From Sphingopyxis granuli NBRC 100800 (GTDB taxonomy: Bacteria > Pseudomonadota > Alphaproteobacteria > Sphingomonadales > Sphingomonadaceae): a stretch of 54,366 nt of DNA. The notes beneath the pieces were generated by a model. It was not told where the DNA came from, ran no database searches, and saw only the letters and a list, made by a program, of their open reading frames with translations. The stretch's first letter is position 1. Each line of letters starts with the position of its first letter. Below are positions 39,834-48,713 of the stretch, one piece after another. Position numbers and translations under genes: made by a program. Location of the stretch: the NCBI RefSeq assembly GCF_001591045.1, contig NZ_BCUA01000020.1, positions 1 to 54,366 on the forward strand, read 5' to 3'.

Positions 39834-40211
39834 CTAGCGGACGAGCATCGGGCCGAGCCCATGTCCGCCGAACAGGTGGACGTGCAGGTGCGGCACCTCC
39901 TGCCCGCTGTCGGGACCGACATTGGCGAGCAGGCGATAGCCGGGTTCGACGAGGCCGAGGTCGCGCGCGATCTTTCCCACCGCGCGAACGAAGCCCGCGA
40001 TTTCGGCGTCGCTCGCGCGCGCCGAGAAATCGTCCCAGCTGACATAGGCGCCCTTGGGAATCACCAGGATATGCGTCGGAGCCTGCGGGTTGATGTCGTG
40101 AAAGGCGAGTGCATGCTCGTCCTCGTAGACGGTCTTCGCGGGCAGTTCGCCGCGCAGGATGCGGGCGAAGATGTTACCGTCGTCGTAGGGCAGCGTCGCG
40201 TCGATCGCCAT
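39834..40211 (-). CDS. HIT family (HINT-like) protein
   Basis: This is a small cytoplasmic nucleotide-binding hydrolase of the histidine-triad superfamily; HINT members hydrolyse adenosine phosphoramidates and aminoacyl-adenylates. The 125-residue protein has the family start (NIFARILRGELPAKTVYEDEHALAFHDINPQAPTHILVIPK begins near residue 13). The histidine triad is near the end (VPHLHVHLFGG). It lies 11 bp downstream of hisE and is very likely co-transcribed, a common alphaproteobacterial arrangement. Confidence 0.95.
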   Translation of the reverse strand: MAIDATLPYDDGNIFARILRGELPAKTVYEDEHALAFHDINPQAPTHILVIPKGAYVSWDDFSARASDAEIAGFVRAVGKIARDLGLVEPGYRLLANVGPDSGQEVPHLHVHLFGGHGLGPMLVR

Positions 40212-40222
40212 GTCGGGGGCTC

Positions 40223-40585
40223 CTATGATTGTCGGGCGGCTTTTTCGGCGTGGCCCGAGACGCCGTCGCGCCGGTCGAGCTCGGCGGCGATCGCATCCCA
40301 GCCGAGGCCCCGCTCGGCGAGCAGAACCGTCAGGTGAAAGACGAGGTCGGTCGCCTCTCCGGCCAGCGCCGTCCGGTCTTCGGCCAGCGCCGCGATGACG
40401 GTCTCGACCGCCTCTTCCCCCAGCTTTTGCGCGATCTTCGCCGGACCTTTGGCGGCGAGGCTGGCGACATAGGAGGAGGCGGCGGTTCCCGAATCGAGCC
40501 GCTCGCGCACGGTCGCCTCCAGACGCGACAGCGCGGCGCCGATCGGCGGCGTGTCGGGTGTCAGGCTTGTCGTTCCGCTGCTCAT
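40223..40585 (-). CDS. hisE: Phosphoribosyl-ATP pyrophosphatase
   Basis: HisE removes pyrophosphate from phosphoribosyl-ATP, the second step of histidine synthesis. The 120-residue protein has the MazG-like helical core with metal-binding acidic residues: KIAQKLGEEAVETVIAAL followed by EATDLVFHLTVLLAERGL. ATG 40585 removes an upstream basic stretch and gives the normal family length. hisF and other his genes that often accompany it in this group are not adjacent here; only the HIT gene follows. Confidence 0.95.
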   Translation of the reverse strand: MSSGTTSLTPDTPPIGAALSRLEATVRERLDSGTAASSYVASLAAKGPAKIAQKLGEEAVETVIAALAEDRTALAGEATDLVFHLTVLLAERGLGWDAIAAELDRRDGVSGHAEKAARQS

Positions 40586-40781
40586 GATGCGACCGTTAGC
40601 GGCGCCGTCGCGACACAGCAAGGCGGCCCGGCGGGCGATGGGAAGCAGGTGTCGCATTTCTGCCACAGCTGCCACTTTTTTTCCGGCGAAACGGATAGTC
40701 AATTCGCGTTAGGCATTTATACCGAAGTCGTGGGGCAAAACACGGGATCGCGCATGCGATTCAGACAACCGGGGATGCAGT

Positions 40782-43700
40782 ATGAAAATTGGAACAAGGA
40801 CGTCGGCGATCCTGACCGCAACGGCATCGCTGATCGCGATCACCATGTCGGCCGCGCCGGCACAGGCGCAGCAGGCGGAGGATTGCTCGGCCTATGACAC
40901 GCAGGCCGAGCGCGATGCCTGCGCCGAGCGCGTCAACACGACCGTCGCGAGGCCGGACAGCGTCAGCAGCGACGACGGGGCCATCATCGTCACGGGCTCG
41001 CGCATCCGCAAGAGCGAATTCAACAGTCCCGACCCGATCCAGATCATCAACCCCGACCTGGGGCAGAAGCAGGGCCAGAACCAGCTTGCCGACATCCTCC
41101 AGTCGTCGCCGGTCGCGGCGGGCTCGATCCAGATCACCTCGGCGATTTCGAACAGCTTCGTCACCAACGGCGGTGCCGACGCGCAGACCGTCTCGCTGCG
41201 CGGTCTCGGTGCCGAGCGCACGCTGGTGTTGCTCAACGGTCGCCGCGCCGGCCCGGCGGGCGTCCGCGGTGCGGTGTCGTCGTTCGACCTCAACGTGCTG
41301 CCGCTGTCGGTCGTCAAGCAGGTCGAGGTGCTGAAGACCGGCGCCTCCTCCATCTACGGCTCCGACGCGGTCGCGGGCGTCGTCAACATCCTGACCAAGA
41401 CCGACACCGACGGCTTCGAGGTCGGCGGCTTCACCTCGGTTCCGGTGCACGGCGGCGGCGAAACCTATGATTTCAACGTCACCTGGGGCAAGCGCTTCGA
41501 CCGCGGCCATGTGCTGGCGACGGTCGATTATTACCAGCAGCAGAATCTGCGCCGGAACGACCGCAAGTTCCTGGGCTGTCAGGAGGAATATCTGACGCGC
41601 GAGGACGGAACGCGCGCCGACATCGTCGATTTCCGCACCGGCAAGCCGGCGTGCAACGGCATCATCGGCAACCTGATCCTGACCAACAATGATTTCAGCG
41701 GCGATCCGATCGTCAACGACGACGGCGACCTTGTGGGGTTCCAGCCGACGCTGCTGGCCCCCAACGGCCAGCAACTGTTCATCGGCCAATATGGATCGCA
41801 ATTCGGCCAGGTCGGCATTTCGTTCAACGATTACGGGGCGTTCGGTATATCCGCCCCGACCGATTTCTTTGGGCTGAACTTCGACGGTCCGTCGACCGGC
41901 GCGACGAATCAGTATCTGCCGCTCGAGCAGATGTCGGACGTGTTCTCGAAGGTCACGCGTCTCACCGGTTATCTCGACGCGTCCTACGAACTGACCGATA
42001 ATGTCGAAATCTACACCGAACTGCTGTTCAACAACCGCAAGTCCTACAACAACAGTTTTCAGCAGGTCAGTGTGTTCCAGTTCACGGGCGATTCGACCCG
42101 AACCGGGGCCCTGCCGGTTCCCATCACCCTGCTGTTCTGCGACCCGTCGGTGTATAACTGCACGCCCGGCGACCTCGGCGATCCTTTCAACACCGAATTT
42201 ACCGGGGCTTTCCTGCTCCGCCCGCTGGTTCTGACCAAATCGGACTTCAGCACCGACGTCGACTATTATCGCGGCGTGCTGGGTCTGCGCGGTGACTTCG
42301 GCGGCTTGCTATCGGGCTGGAACTGGGACGTCTACGGCCAGTACAGCCGGTCGGACGCCAAATATACGCAGGATGTCGTCTATCAGGATTCGCTCGATTC
42401 GCAGACCTTTCGCACCCGGTCGTGCGTCGGGCTGACGACGGCGATCCGCGGCGTGCCGTGCATCGACATCGACTTCACCGATCCCAGGGTCCTGAACGGC
42501 GATTTCACGCCGCAGGAACGCGCCTTCCTGTTCGGCAAGGAAACCGGCCGCACGCTGTTCACCCAGACATCGGCCGAAGCCACCGTCGCCGGCGACCTGT
42601 TCGAACTGCCCGCGGGCAAGGTCGGCGCGGCATTCGGCGCGCAAATCCGGCAGGACAAGATCAACGATACGCCGGGCGAGGTGACGCTGGCGGGCAATGC
42701 CGCGCTGCGCACCTCGTCGGGGATCACCGCCGGCAAGACGGTCAGCAAGGAAGTCTTCGGCGAACTCCAGATTCCGCTGATCCACGACACGCCGTTGATC
42801 CAGCGCCTGACGCTGTCGGGCGCCGGCCGCTATACCAGCGTCGACGCCACGCGCCGCGACGGGGTGAAGGACAGCTTCAGCGACGCGACGTGGAAAGCCG
42901 GGCTCGACTGGGAGGTCACCGACTGGCTGCGCTTCCGCGGCACCTGGGGCACCTCGTTCCGCGCGCCCGCGCTGTTCGAACTGTTCCTCGAGAACCAGAC
43001 GGGCTTCCGCGATCAGCAGGATATCGACATCTGCCTCAACGCCGCGACCAAGCTTGCCGCGGGTACGATGAGCTAGCGAGTCTACGACAATTGCATCGCG
43101 GCGGGCGTTCCAGCCAATTTCACCGGCGCGACGGGATCGGCGACCGTGGTGTCGGGCGGTGGCATCGGGCAGCTCAAGCCCGAAACCTCGACCGCCAAGA
43201 CGGCGAGCGTCGTCCTGACGCCCGACCTGTCGGGCGTGCTGTGGAGCGGCCTCAAGACCAGCCTCGCGGTCGATTATTTCGACATCAAGGTGAAGGACGA
43301 GATCACGACGCTTGGCGCCGCGAGCATCATCAGCGGCTGCTACAATTCCGAGTTCGGGCTCGACGATCCGCTCTGCGACCTGATCACGCGCGCGCCGTCG
43401 GGCCCCGAGGAGCATAATATCACCGATGTGCGCGACACCTATGTGAACATCAACCGCCAGCGCAACCGCGGCATCGACGTGACGCTGCTGCTCGACCAGG
43501 ACCTCGGCAACCTCGGCTCGCTGGCGTTCCGTGCGCAGATGACGTGGCAGATCGAGGACAAGGTCGCGCTGTTCGACGGCTTCGTGATCGACGACAATGG
43601 CGAGGCCGGCGATCCGAAATGGGTCGGCGATTTCAACCTCGCGTGGGAAAAGGGGCCGTGGACGCTCTTCTACGGTCTCGACGTGATCGGCGGCACATCG

Positions 43701-44003
43701 AACCAGCAGGACCTGCTCGACGAGCAGGGCAGCGCATGCCGTACCTCGATCTTCCGCCCCGGCGGCACCTTCTGCCCCGACACGCGGCTGGCGCCGACCT
43801 TCTATCATTCGATGTCGGTGACGCGCGATGTCGCCGACCGTTTCGAGATCACGGTCGGCGTGGCGAACATCTTCGACACCGCCCCGCCGCGGGCGTCGAC
43901 GATCTACACCAGCGTTTCGGCCCTCGGCCAGGCGCCGGTGTTCGGTTCGCAATATGATTATCTCGGCCGCCGGGTGTTCCTGCGCGCCAGCGGCCGCTTC
44001 TGA
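40782..44003 (+). pseudogene. TonB-dependent receptor interrupted by an in-frame amber codon
   Basis: The reading frame encodes a complete outer-membrane receptor except for one TAG at 43074-43076. Before it are 764 codons: signal peptide (ends PAQAQ), plug (IIVTGSRIRKSEFNSPDPIQI, LRGLGAERTLVLLNGRRAG, TGASSIYGSDAVAGVVNIL) and most of the barrel. After it the same frame continues without any shift (RVYDNCIAAGVPANFTG and onward) to a normal barrel end with terminal phenylalanine at 44003. A single base change, for example CAG to TAG, explains it. The truncated protein would lack the last barrel strands and probably fail to insert. It could be a real recent mutation, suppressed by a tRNA, or a sequence error. 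Confidence 0.85.
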
Positions 44004-44025
44004 CACGCGCCGCCACGGAAGCATC

Positions 44026-44056
44026 GGGCGGCGGGAGCGATCCCGCCGCCCTTTTT
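44026..44056 (+). terminator. Rho-independent terminator after second TonB receptor
   Basis: Perfect 10-bp stem GGGCGGCGGG/CCCGCCGCCC (44026-44035 with 44042-44051), six-base loop, then five T residues. Confidence 0.92.
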
Positions 44057-44116
44057 ATGCCCGCGGCGGGCGAAGCATGCTGGACAAGCGGCGCCGGCTC
44101 TGGTCGAACGGCGCGC

Positions 44117-44830
44117 ATGGCGGACGTCAAGCTTCATCCCGACTGGCTCGCACGGATCGGCGGCGAGTTCGATCAGCCCTATATGGGCGCGCTCAAGCAG
44201 TTCCTCGCCGACCAGCGGGCGAAGGGAAAGCGCGTCTATCCAAGGCCGCGCGACTGGTTCGCGGCGCTTGACGCGACGCCGCCGCAGGACGTGCGCGTCG
44301 TCATCCTGGGGCAGGACCCCTATCACGGCCCCGGGCAGGCGCATGGCCTGTGCTTCTCGGTCCAGCCGGGGGTCCGCGTGCCGCCGAGCCTCGTCAACAT
44401 CTACAAGGAGATGCAGAGCGACCTCGGCATCCCGCCGGCGCGCCACGGCTATCTGAAACACTGGGCCGAACAGGGTGTGCTGCTGCTCAACAATTGCCTG
44501 ACCGTCGAGGCGGGGCAGGCCGCCTCGCACCAGGGCAAGGGGTGGGAGCGTTTCACCGACGCCGCGGTCGCCGCGGTCGCCGCCGACCCCGCACCCAAGG
44601 TCTTCATCCTGTGGGGCAGCCATGCGCAGCGCAAGGCCGCGAACGTGCCGGGGCTGGGACCGGGCACGCCGCATCTGATCCTGCGCGCGCCGCACCCGTC
44701 GCCGCTGTCGGCGTCGAACGGCTTTTTCGGATCGCGGCCGTTCAGCCAGGCGAACGCCTTTCTGGCGGAGCACGGCCGCGGCACTATCGACTGGCGCCTG
44801 CCCGAGACGGCGGAGGTCGCCGCCGGCTGA
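44117..44830 (+). CDS. ung: Uracil-DNA glycosylase (family 1)
   Basis: Ung removes uracil from DNA and starts base-excision repair. The 237-residue protein has the water-activating motif [14 protein letters not shown] with catalytic Asp67, the [10 protein letters not shown] segment with the uracil-binding Asn, and the DNA-intercalating HPSPLSA loop near residue 193. ATG 44117 gives a family-like N-terminus ([15 protein letters not shown]); an upstream in-frame ATG at 44057 would run into the terminator loop region and is rejected. Confidence 0.98.
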   Translation: MADVKLHPDWLARIGGEFDQPYMGALKQFLADQRAKGKRVYPRPRDWFAALDATPPQDVRVVILGQDPYHGPGQAHGLCFSVQPGVRVPPSLVNIYKEMQSDLGIPPARHGYLKHWAEQGVLLLNNCLTVEAGQAASHQGKGWERFTDAAVAAVAADPAPKVFILWGSHAQRKAANVPGLGPGTPHLILRAPHPSPLSASNGFFGSRPFSQANAFLAEHGRGTIDWRLPETAEVAAG

Positions 44831-44936
44831 CCGCCGCATCGCGCGGACGAATCGATCAGAGTGAGCGAAAGCGTGCGTTGGCGCGGCGCCGTGCATCGGG
44901 TCTACCCCATGCCCTTGCCCCGCTGGAGACGCGCCG

Positions 44937-45191
44937 ATGCCGACCGACCTGATGAAGACGCTGACCTATTTGTCGCTGCACCTAGCGATCGGCTTCGGCG
45001 TTGCCTATGCGCTGACGGGATCGGTCCGGGTGGCGGGCGGAATCGCACTGATCGAGCCGTGCATCAACGCCGTCGCCTTCTTCTTCCATGAAAAGGCGTG
45101 GCGCCGCGCCGATGCGATGCGAATCGCCGTGCCCGCCCGACTGCGCGGGAACCCCGGCTGCCCCGGCGCCGTTGCACTGCTGTGTCGATGA
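44937..45191 (+). CDS. DUF2061 family small membrane protein
   Basis: An 84-residue inner-membrane protein of unknown function. Residues 6-54 match the DUF2061 pattern (LTYLSLHLAIGFGVAYALTGSVRVAGG, then IEPCINAVAFFFHEKAW), with two hydrophobic helices. After the HEKAW end, where most relatives stop soon, there is an extra tail of about 28 residues with two cysteines. The OsmC gene starts 13 bp later with its own AGGAG site, so the pair likely share a transcript. Confidence 0.85.
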   Translation: MPTDLMKTLTYLSLHLAIGFGVAYALTGSVRVAGGIALIEPCINAVAFFFHEKAWRRADAMRIAVPARLRGNPGCPGAVALLCR

Positions 45192-45203
45192 AGGAGAAGA
45201 AGC

Positions 45204-45635
45204 ATGACGGTGAACAGCGCAAGCGCCCGCTACGAAGGGCTGGGCAAGGACGGCAAGGGCCATATCTGGACCAAGCGCGGCACGCTCGATGGCGCGCCCT
45301 ACGGTTTCGCCTCGCGCTTCGAGGACGGGCCGGGCACCAACCCCGAGGAACTGATCGCCGCGGCGCATGCCGCCTGCTTCACCATGGCGCTGTCCTTTGC
45401 GCTGGCGCGCGCCGGCCATAGCGACGGCCAGCTCGACACGCGCGCCGACGTCACGCTGGGCAAGGACGGCGATGGCTTCGCGGTGACGAAATCGGCGCTG
45501 ACCCTGACCGCGAAGGTGCCCGGGATCGACGCCGACGCCTTTGCCGCGATCGCGGCCGATGCCAAGGCCAATTGCCCGATTTCGAAACTGCTGAACTGCG
45601 AGATCACACTCGACCACAGCCTCGAAGGCGGGTGA
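45204..45635 (+). CDS. osmC: OsmC family peroxiredoxin
   Basis: OsmC-type thiol peroxidases reduce organic hydroperoxides. The 143-residue protein has the two redox cysteines in their usual contexts: Cys58 in HAACFTMALSFAL and Cys124 in NCPISKLL. The segment TNPEELIAAAHAACF is diagnostic for the OsmC rather than the Ohr branch. A strong AAGGAGAAG ribosome site precedes the ATG. It follows the DUF2061 gene closely. Confidence 0.95.
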   Translation: MTVNSASARYEGLGKDGKGHIWTKRGTLDGAPYGFASRFEDGPGTNPEELIAAAHAACFTMALSFALARAGHSDGQLDTRADVTLGKDGDGFAVTKSALTLTAKVPGIDADAFAAIAADAKANCPISKLLNCEITLDHSLEGG

Positions 45636-45645
45636 GCGCCGCGGT

Positions 45646-46233
45646 TCAGCCGGCGCCGAACTGGCAGTTGCCCTTGCGCCTTTCCTCCTTGCCGCCGGCG
45701 AGGAACCAGCGCGCATCGCTCGCCGACGCCGCTTCGTCATAATAGCAGACGTCGGTCGCGCCGGTCGCGGGATCGACCAGCACCGCCCATTGGTGCGGTC
45801 CGCAATTATGTTGCTGGCACGCCCAGGCCATGACCTTGCCGTCGTGCATCTCGATCGGCGCCGCCGGACCTTCCAGCGTCTGGATGGCCTTCAGCACCTT
45901 CGCGTCCTTCACCGTCGCGGCGAGCCCCGCCTTGACCGCGGGATGATCGTCCCACGCGACGCCATCGACCTTGTCGAACGGATATTTGCCGACATAGGCG
46001 GCGAGGTTCTTCGCGTCGCCGGCTTTCGCGGCAGGCGCCGCGTCGGTCGGCGCGGGCACTGCCGCAGCTTCCGACGGCGCCGCCGGCTGATCGGCAGCGG
46101 CCTGCGCGTCAACGCCTTGCGCATCGATGGGGGGCGGTGGAGCGGCATCGTCGCCCGAGCCGCAGGCGGCGAGCGCGAGCAAGGCGGCTCCGGCGAGCGC
46201 GGGAAAGACTGGCAGGCGGCGGATTAGCGTCAT
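45646..46233 (-). CDS. Predicted lipoprotein of unknown function
   Basis: The 195-residue protein starts with a lipoprotein signal ending LALAAC (residue about 24). An Ala/Pro-rich linker reaches residue about 75. The globular part (NLAAYVGKYPFDKVDGVAWDDHPAVKAGL begins near 77) contains three cysteines in AWACQQHNCGPHQW and CYYDE, typical of a small periplasmic domain with disulfides. I recognise the general pattern from sphingomonads but no function is known. ATG 46233 has AGGGGACC upstream and removes nine residues of the longer frame. Confidence 0.8.
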   Translation of the reverse strand: MTLIRRLPVFPALAGAALLALAACGSGDDAAPPPPIDAQGVDAQAAADQPAAPSEAAAVPAPTDAAPAAKAGDAKNLAAYVGKYPFDKVDGVAWDDHPAVKAGLAATVKDAKVLKAIQTLEGPAAPIEMHDGKVMAWACQQHNCGPHQWAVLVDPATGATDVCYYDEAASASDARWFLAGGKEERRKGNCQFGAG

Positions 46234-46308
46234 GGCAGGTCCCCTTTCGCGGGCGATCATGCCACGGCCCGGCCGCCGCCGATACTCTTTTCCGCCGGCC
46301 GCAGCGCC

Positions 46309-46455
46309 CTAGGACGGATCGACATTCAGAGGATGGCGAGCCGAAATGGTGGATTTGCGAGACCCGGAGCGCAGCGTGCTGATGGCACGTGAGCACCGGA
46401 AGCTCGCAAAGCCGCCATTTGCAGGCCGCCAGAGCTGAATGTCGATCCGTCCTAG
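46309..46455. mobile_element. 147-bp near-palindromic MITE-like element inserted in a stop codon
   Basis: The ends are perfect 21-bp inverted repeats (46309-46329 and 46435-46455, outer bases CTAGGACGG/CCGTCCTAG). The interior is also symmetric about the same centre: AAATGG 46344 with CCATTT 46420, TTTGCGAG 46354 with CTCGCAAA 46410. No coding content is visible. The flanks are consistent with a TA or CTAG target duplication, as expected for IS630- or IS5-family derived elements. It lies exactly at the TAG stop of the adjacent gene. Confidence 0.75.
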
Positions 46456-46832
46456 CGGCAGCGCACGTCGTCGTTGCCGCCCTTGTCGATCGCACGGCCC
46501 GCGACCGCGCCGCCGATCGCGCCGAGCACGGTGCCGAGCGTCTTCGAATCGCCCGGCGCGATGACGTTGCCCAGCGCGCCGCCGGCGATGCCGCCGATGA
46601 TCAGCCCGGTCGTGCCGTCGGAGCGCTTGCAATAATAGCGCCCGTCGCGCCCGCGATAGATGCGGTCGCCCTTGCCGAGGCGGCGCTCGCGGTAATCGCC
46701 GTCGCGATAATGGTCGTCGGCATACCAGCCGCCGCCGCGGCGCGGTCCGTCGTCATAGCCATAGCCGGTCGAGGCGCAGCCGCCGGCGAGCGCGGTCGCG
46801 GCGACGAGCGGGGCGAGCAGAAGCTTGTTCAT
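46452..46832 (-). CDS. Glycine-zipper 2TM lipoprotein
   Basis: A 126-residue envelope protein with a lipoprotein signal (ALAGGC at about 14-19), a Tyr/Asp/Arg/Gly-rich middle region, and a C-terminal glycine-zipper (LIIGGIAGGALGNVIAP, LGAIGGAVAGRAIDKGG). Such proteins are small outer-membrane-associated factors in proteobacteria; molecular function is unclear. The end DVRCR followed by TAG is the expected family-like end, but the TAG sits at the inner boundary of the 147-bp mobile element. Reconstruction without the element also gives TAG, so the protein is unchanged. Confidence 0.85.
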   Translation of the reverse strand: MNKLLLAPLVAATALAGGCASTGYGYDDGPRRGGGWYADDHYRDGDYRERRLGKGDRIYRGRDGRYYCKRSDGTTGLIIGGIAGGALGNVIAPGDSKTLGTVLGAIGGAVAGRAIDKGGNDDVRCR

Positions 46833-47008
46833 GGGACATTCCTTTGCAGGTGGGCCGCGGGACGGCGGACTTTCTGCCTGATAGACACGCGGGAGCGGCC
46901 CGAAGTTCCGGCGGCGGCCGTTTTTCGCCCCGCGCCCTTATCGCTTGACCTCAAGCGCGGTTGAGCTTGCATCAGGGGGGCAGACGATTCGCGAGACGGA
47001 GATCTGCC

Positions 47009-47896
47009 ATGCTGTACCGCCCGACATTCGAAGCCTCCGACGGTCCCGCCGCCGCGCGCCCGGCGCCGGGCGGCGACCTGTTGCCGCGCTATTTCGCCCG
47101 CATCGGCTACGACGGGCCGGCCGAGCCGACGCTGGCGGTGCTGCGCGCGCTGCACGCCGCGCATATCGCGGCGATTCCGTTCGAAGCGATCGACGCGCTG
47201 GTCGAGGGCAATGTCGACATCGGCGCCGAAGCGGTGGCCGCGAAGCTGATCGAAGGCGGGCGCGGCGGCTATTGCTTCGAGCAAAACGGCCTGTTCCTGC
47301 GCGTGCTGCGCGCGATCGGCTTCGAGGCCGAGGGCCTGCTCGGCCGCGTGCGCTGGCTGCGCGACCCGGCCGCGCCGCCCGCGCCGCGCAGCCATATGGT
47401 GGTGCGCGTCCGCGTCGACGGGCGCGCCTGGCTGGCCGATGTCGGTTTCGGGTCGGCGGTGCCGCCCGCGCCGCTGGCGATGGACGGCGCGGCGCCGCAG
47501 CCGACCGCGCACGAAAGCTATCGCGTCGCGCGCGGCGACGCGGGCAGCGGTATATGGGAGGTGTCGATCGCGATCGGCGACGACTGGGCGCCGCTCTACG
47601 ACATCGACGACGCGCCCGCGCCCGCGATCGATTACGAGGTCGCCAACTGGTACACATCGACCCACCCCGATTCGCATTTCCGCCACCAGCTGATCGCCGC
47701 GCGCACCACCGCCCGCGCGCGCTATGCGCTGCGCGACAACCGGCTGACGATCCGCCACGCCGACGGGTCGAGCGAGCGGCGCTATCTGACCGCCGATGCG
47801 ATCGAAGCCGCGCTCGTCGAACTGTTCGGCCTGGCGGTGCGGCCGCACTGGCGTGCGGCGATCGAGCGCGCCGCGACCGCGGAGGTCGAGGGGTAG
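47009..47896 (+). CDS. Arylamine N-acetyltransferase
   Basis: NAT transfers acetyl from acetyl-CoA to arylamines and hydrazines; bacterial versions may act in secondary metabolism or detoxification. The 295-residue protein has the complete catalytic triad: Cys89 in RGGYCFEQN, His129 in SHMVV and Asp144 in DVGFG. Length is typical (about 280). ATG 47009 with GGAG upstream is preferred to the TTG at 46961. It lies divergent from the glycine-zipper gene. Confidence 0.95.
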   Translation: MLYRPTFEASDGPAAARPAPGGDLLPRYFARIGYDGPAEPTLAVLRALHAAHIAAIPFEAIDALVEGNVDIGAEAVAAKLIEGGRGGYCFEQNGLFLRVLRAIGFEAEGLLGRVRWLRDPAAPPAPRSHMVVRVRVDGRAWLADVGFGSAVPPAPLAMDGAAPQPTAHESYRVARGDAGSGIWEVSIAIGDDWAPLYDIDDAPAPAIDYEVANWYTSTHPDSHFRHQLIAARTTARARYALRDNRLTIRHADGSSERRYLTADAIEAALVELFGLAVRPHWRAAIERAATAEVEG

Positions 47897-47998
47897 GGGT
47901 CCGGCCCGCGCCGGCGAACGAAGGAAAGCGGGCCCCGCGACTGGCCCGCGACGACAATGGTGCGGGCAAGGCCTGCGCCTCCGCCGAACCGCCGCGCG

Positions 47999-48511
47999 TC
48001 AGCCCGCGTCGGAGCGGAGCGGCCAGCGGCCGCGTTCGACATGGGTGGTCTTGCCGACGATGCTTTCGGTCAGGATGATCTCGTCGACCGTCCAGCCGAT
48101 CGGCGCGATCGTCTGCGCGCCCAGCCGGTCGCCGCGATAGTTGATCGTGACGTGCGGTTCGGGCGTGGTGCCGTCCATGATCGGCGCCTTCGCGGCCAGC
48201 ATATGGTTGACCAGCGCCTTCTGGAACGCCCGCGCCCCGGCCAGCGGATCGCGCGTCCGCAGCGTCACCGCCTTGCGGTTCTCGATCCGGTCGAAGCGGA
48301 GCGGGAAGGGCGGTGCGACGAAGCTGTCCAGCGCGGCGACGGTCGCGGGCAGCCAGTCGGGCGGCGCATAATGCAGGTCGTAGAGCGAGATGAGCGTGAC
48401 ATGGAGAAGGTGGGGGCCGCGCGAAGGATCGTTGCGCGGCAACGCGGCGATCTGCGCCTGCACCTCCGGCGGCGGCTTCGCCATGACGTAGAGGGGGTTC
48501 CGGGCGCGCAT
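47999..48511 (-). CDS. 2H phosphoesterase (2'-5' RNA ligase-like)
   Basis: The 170-residue protein has the two HxT motifs of the 2H superfamily: HVTLISL in the first half and PHVTINYR in the second. Members are cyclic phosphodiesterases or RNA ligases (LigT/ThpR type) and process 2',3'-cyclic phosphate RNA ends. The start could be 48511 (MRARNPLYVM) or 48484; neither has a strong ribosome site. The upstream side borders the AT-rich gene below. Confidence 0.85.
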   Translation of the reverse strand: MRARNPLYVMAKPPPEVQAQIAALPRNDPSRGPHLLHVTLISLYDLHYAPPDWLPATVAALDSFVAPPFPLRFDRIENRKAVTLRTRDPLAGARAFQKALVNHMLAAKAPIMDGTTPEPHVTINYRGDRLGAQTIAPIGWTVDEIILTESIVGKTTHVERGRWPLRSDAG

Positions 48512-48713
48512 GGGTGGGAGTGTAGCATGGTGTGGGGCGTAAGGGCATTGCCGGCGCGAGTTATTACAGCTTTCAGGACAAATGGTCTGTCTATTCGCTC
48601 CTCTGCGCTGTGCCGTCTTTTGCACATGAGAGTAGGTTAAGACGCATTCTGTTGGCCTTGAAAATGCGAAAAGAAACGATCATTCTCGATAGCTGTAGGG
48701 GAGGCAAGGCGCA

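Noticed and set aside
43074..43076. Programmed read-through or pyrrolysine at the TAG
   Set aside because: No sign of pyrrolysine genes or a read-through context in this group; a single nonsense change or a sequence error is simpler.
48512..48713. Attachment site or integrase remnant flanking the AT-rich gene
   Set aside because: I found no clear direct repeat, tRNA end or integrase sequence at either border; the short shared GCATG is too common.
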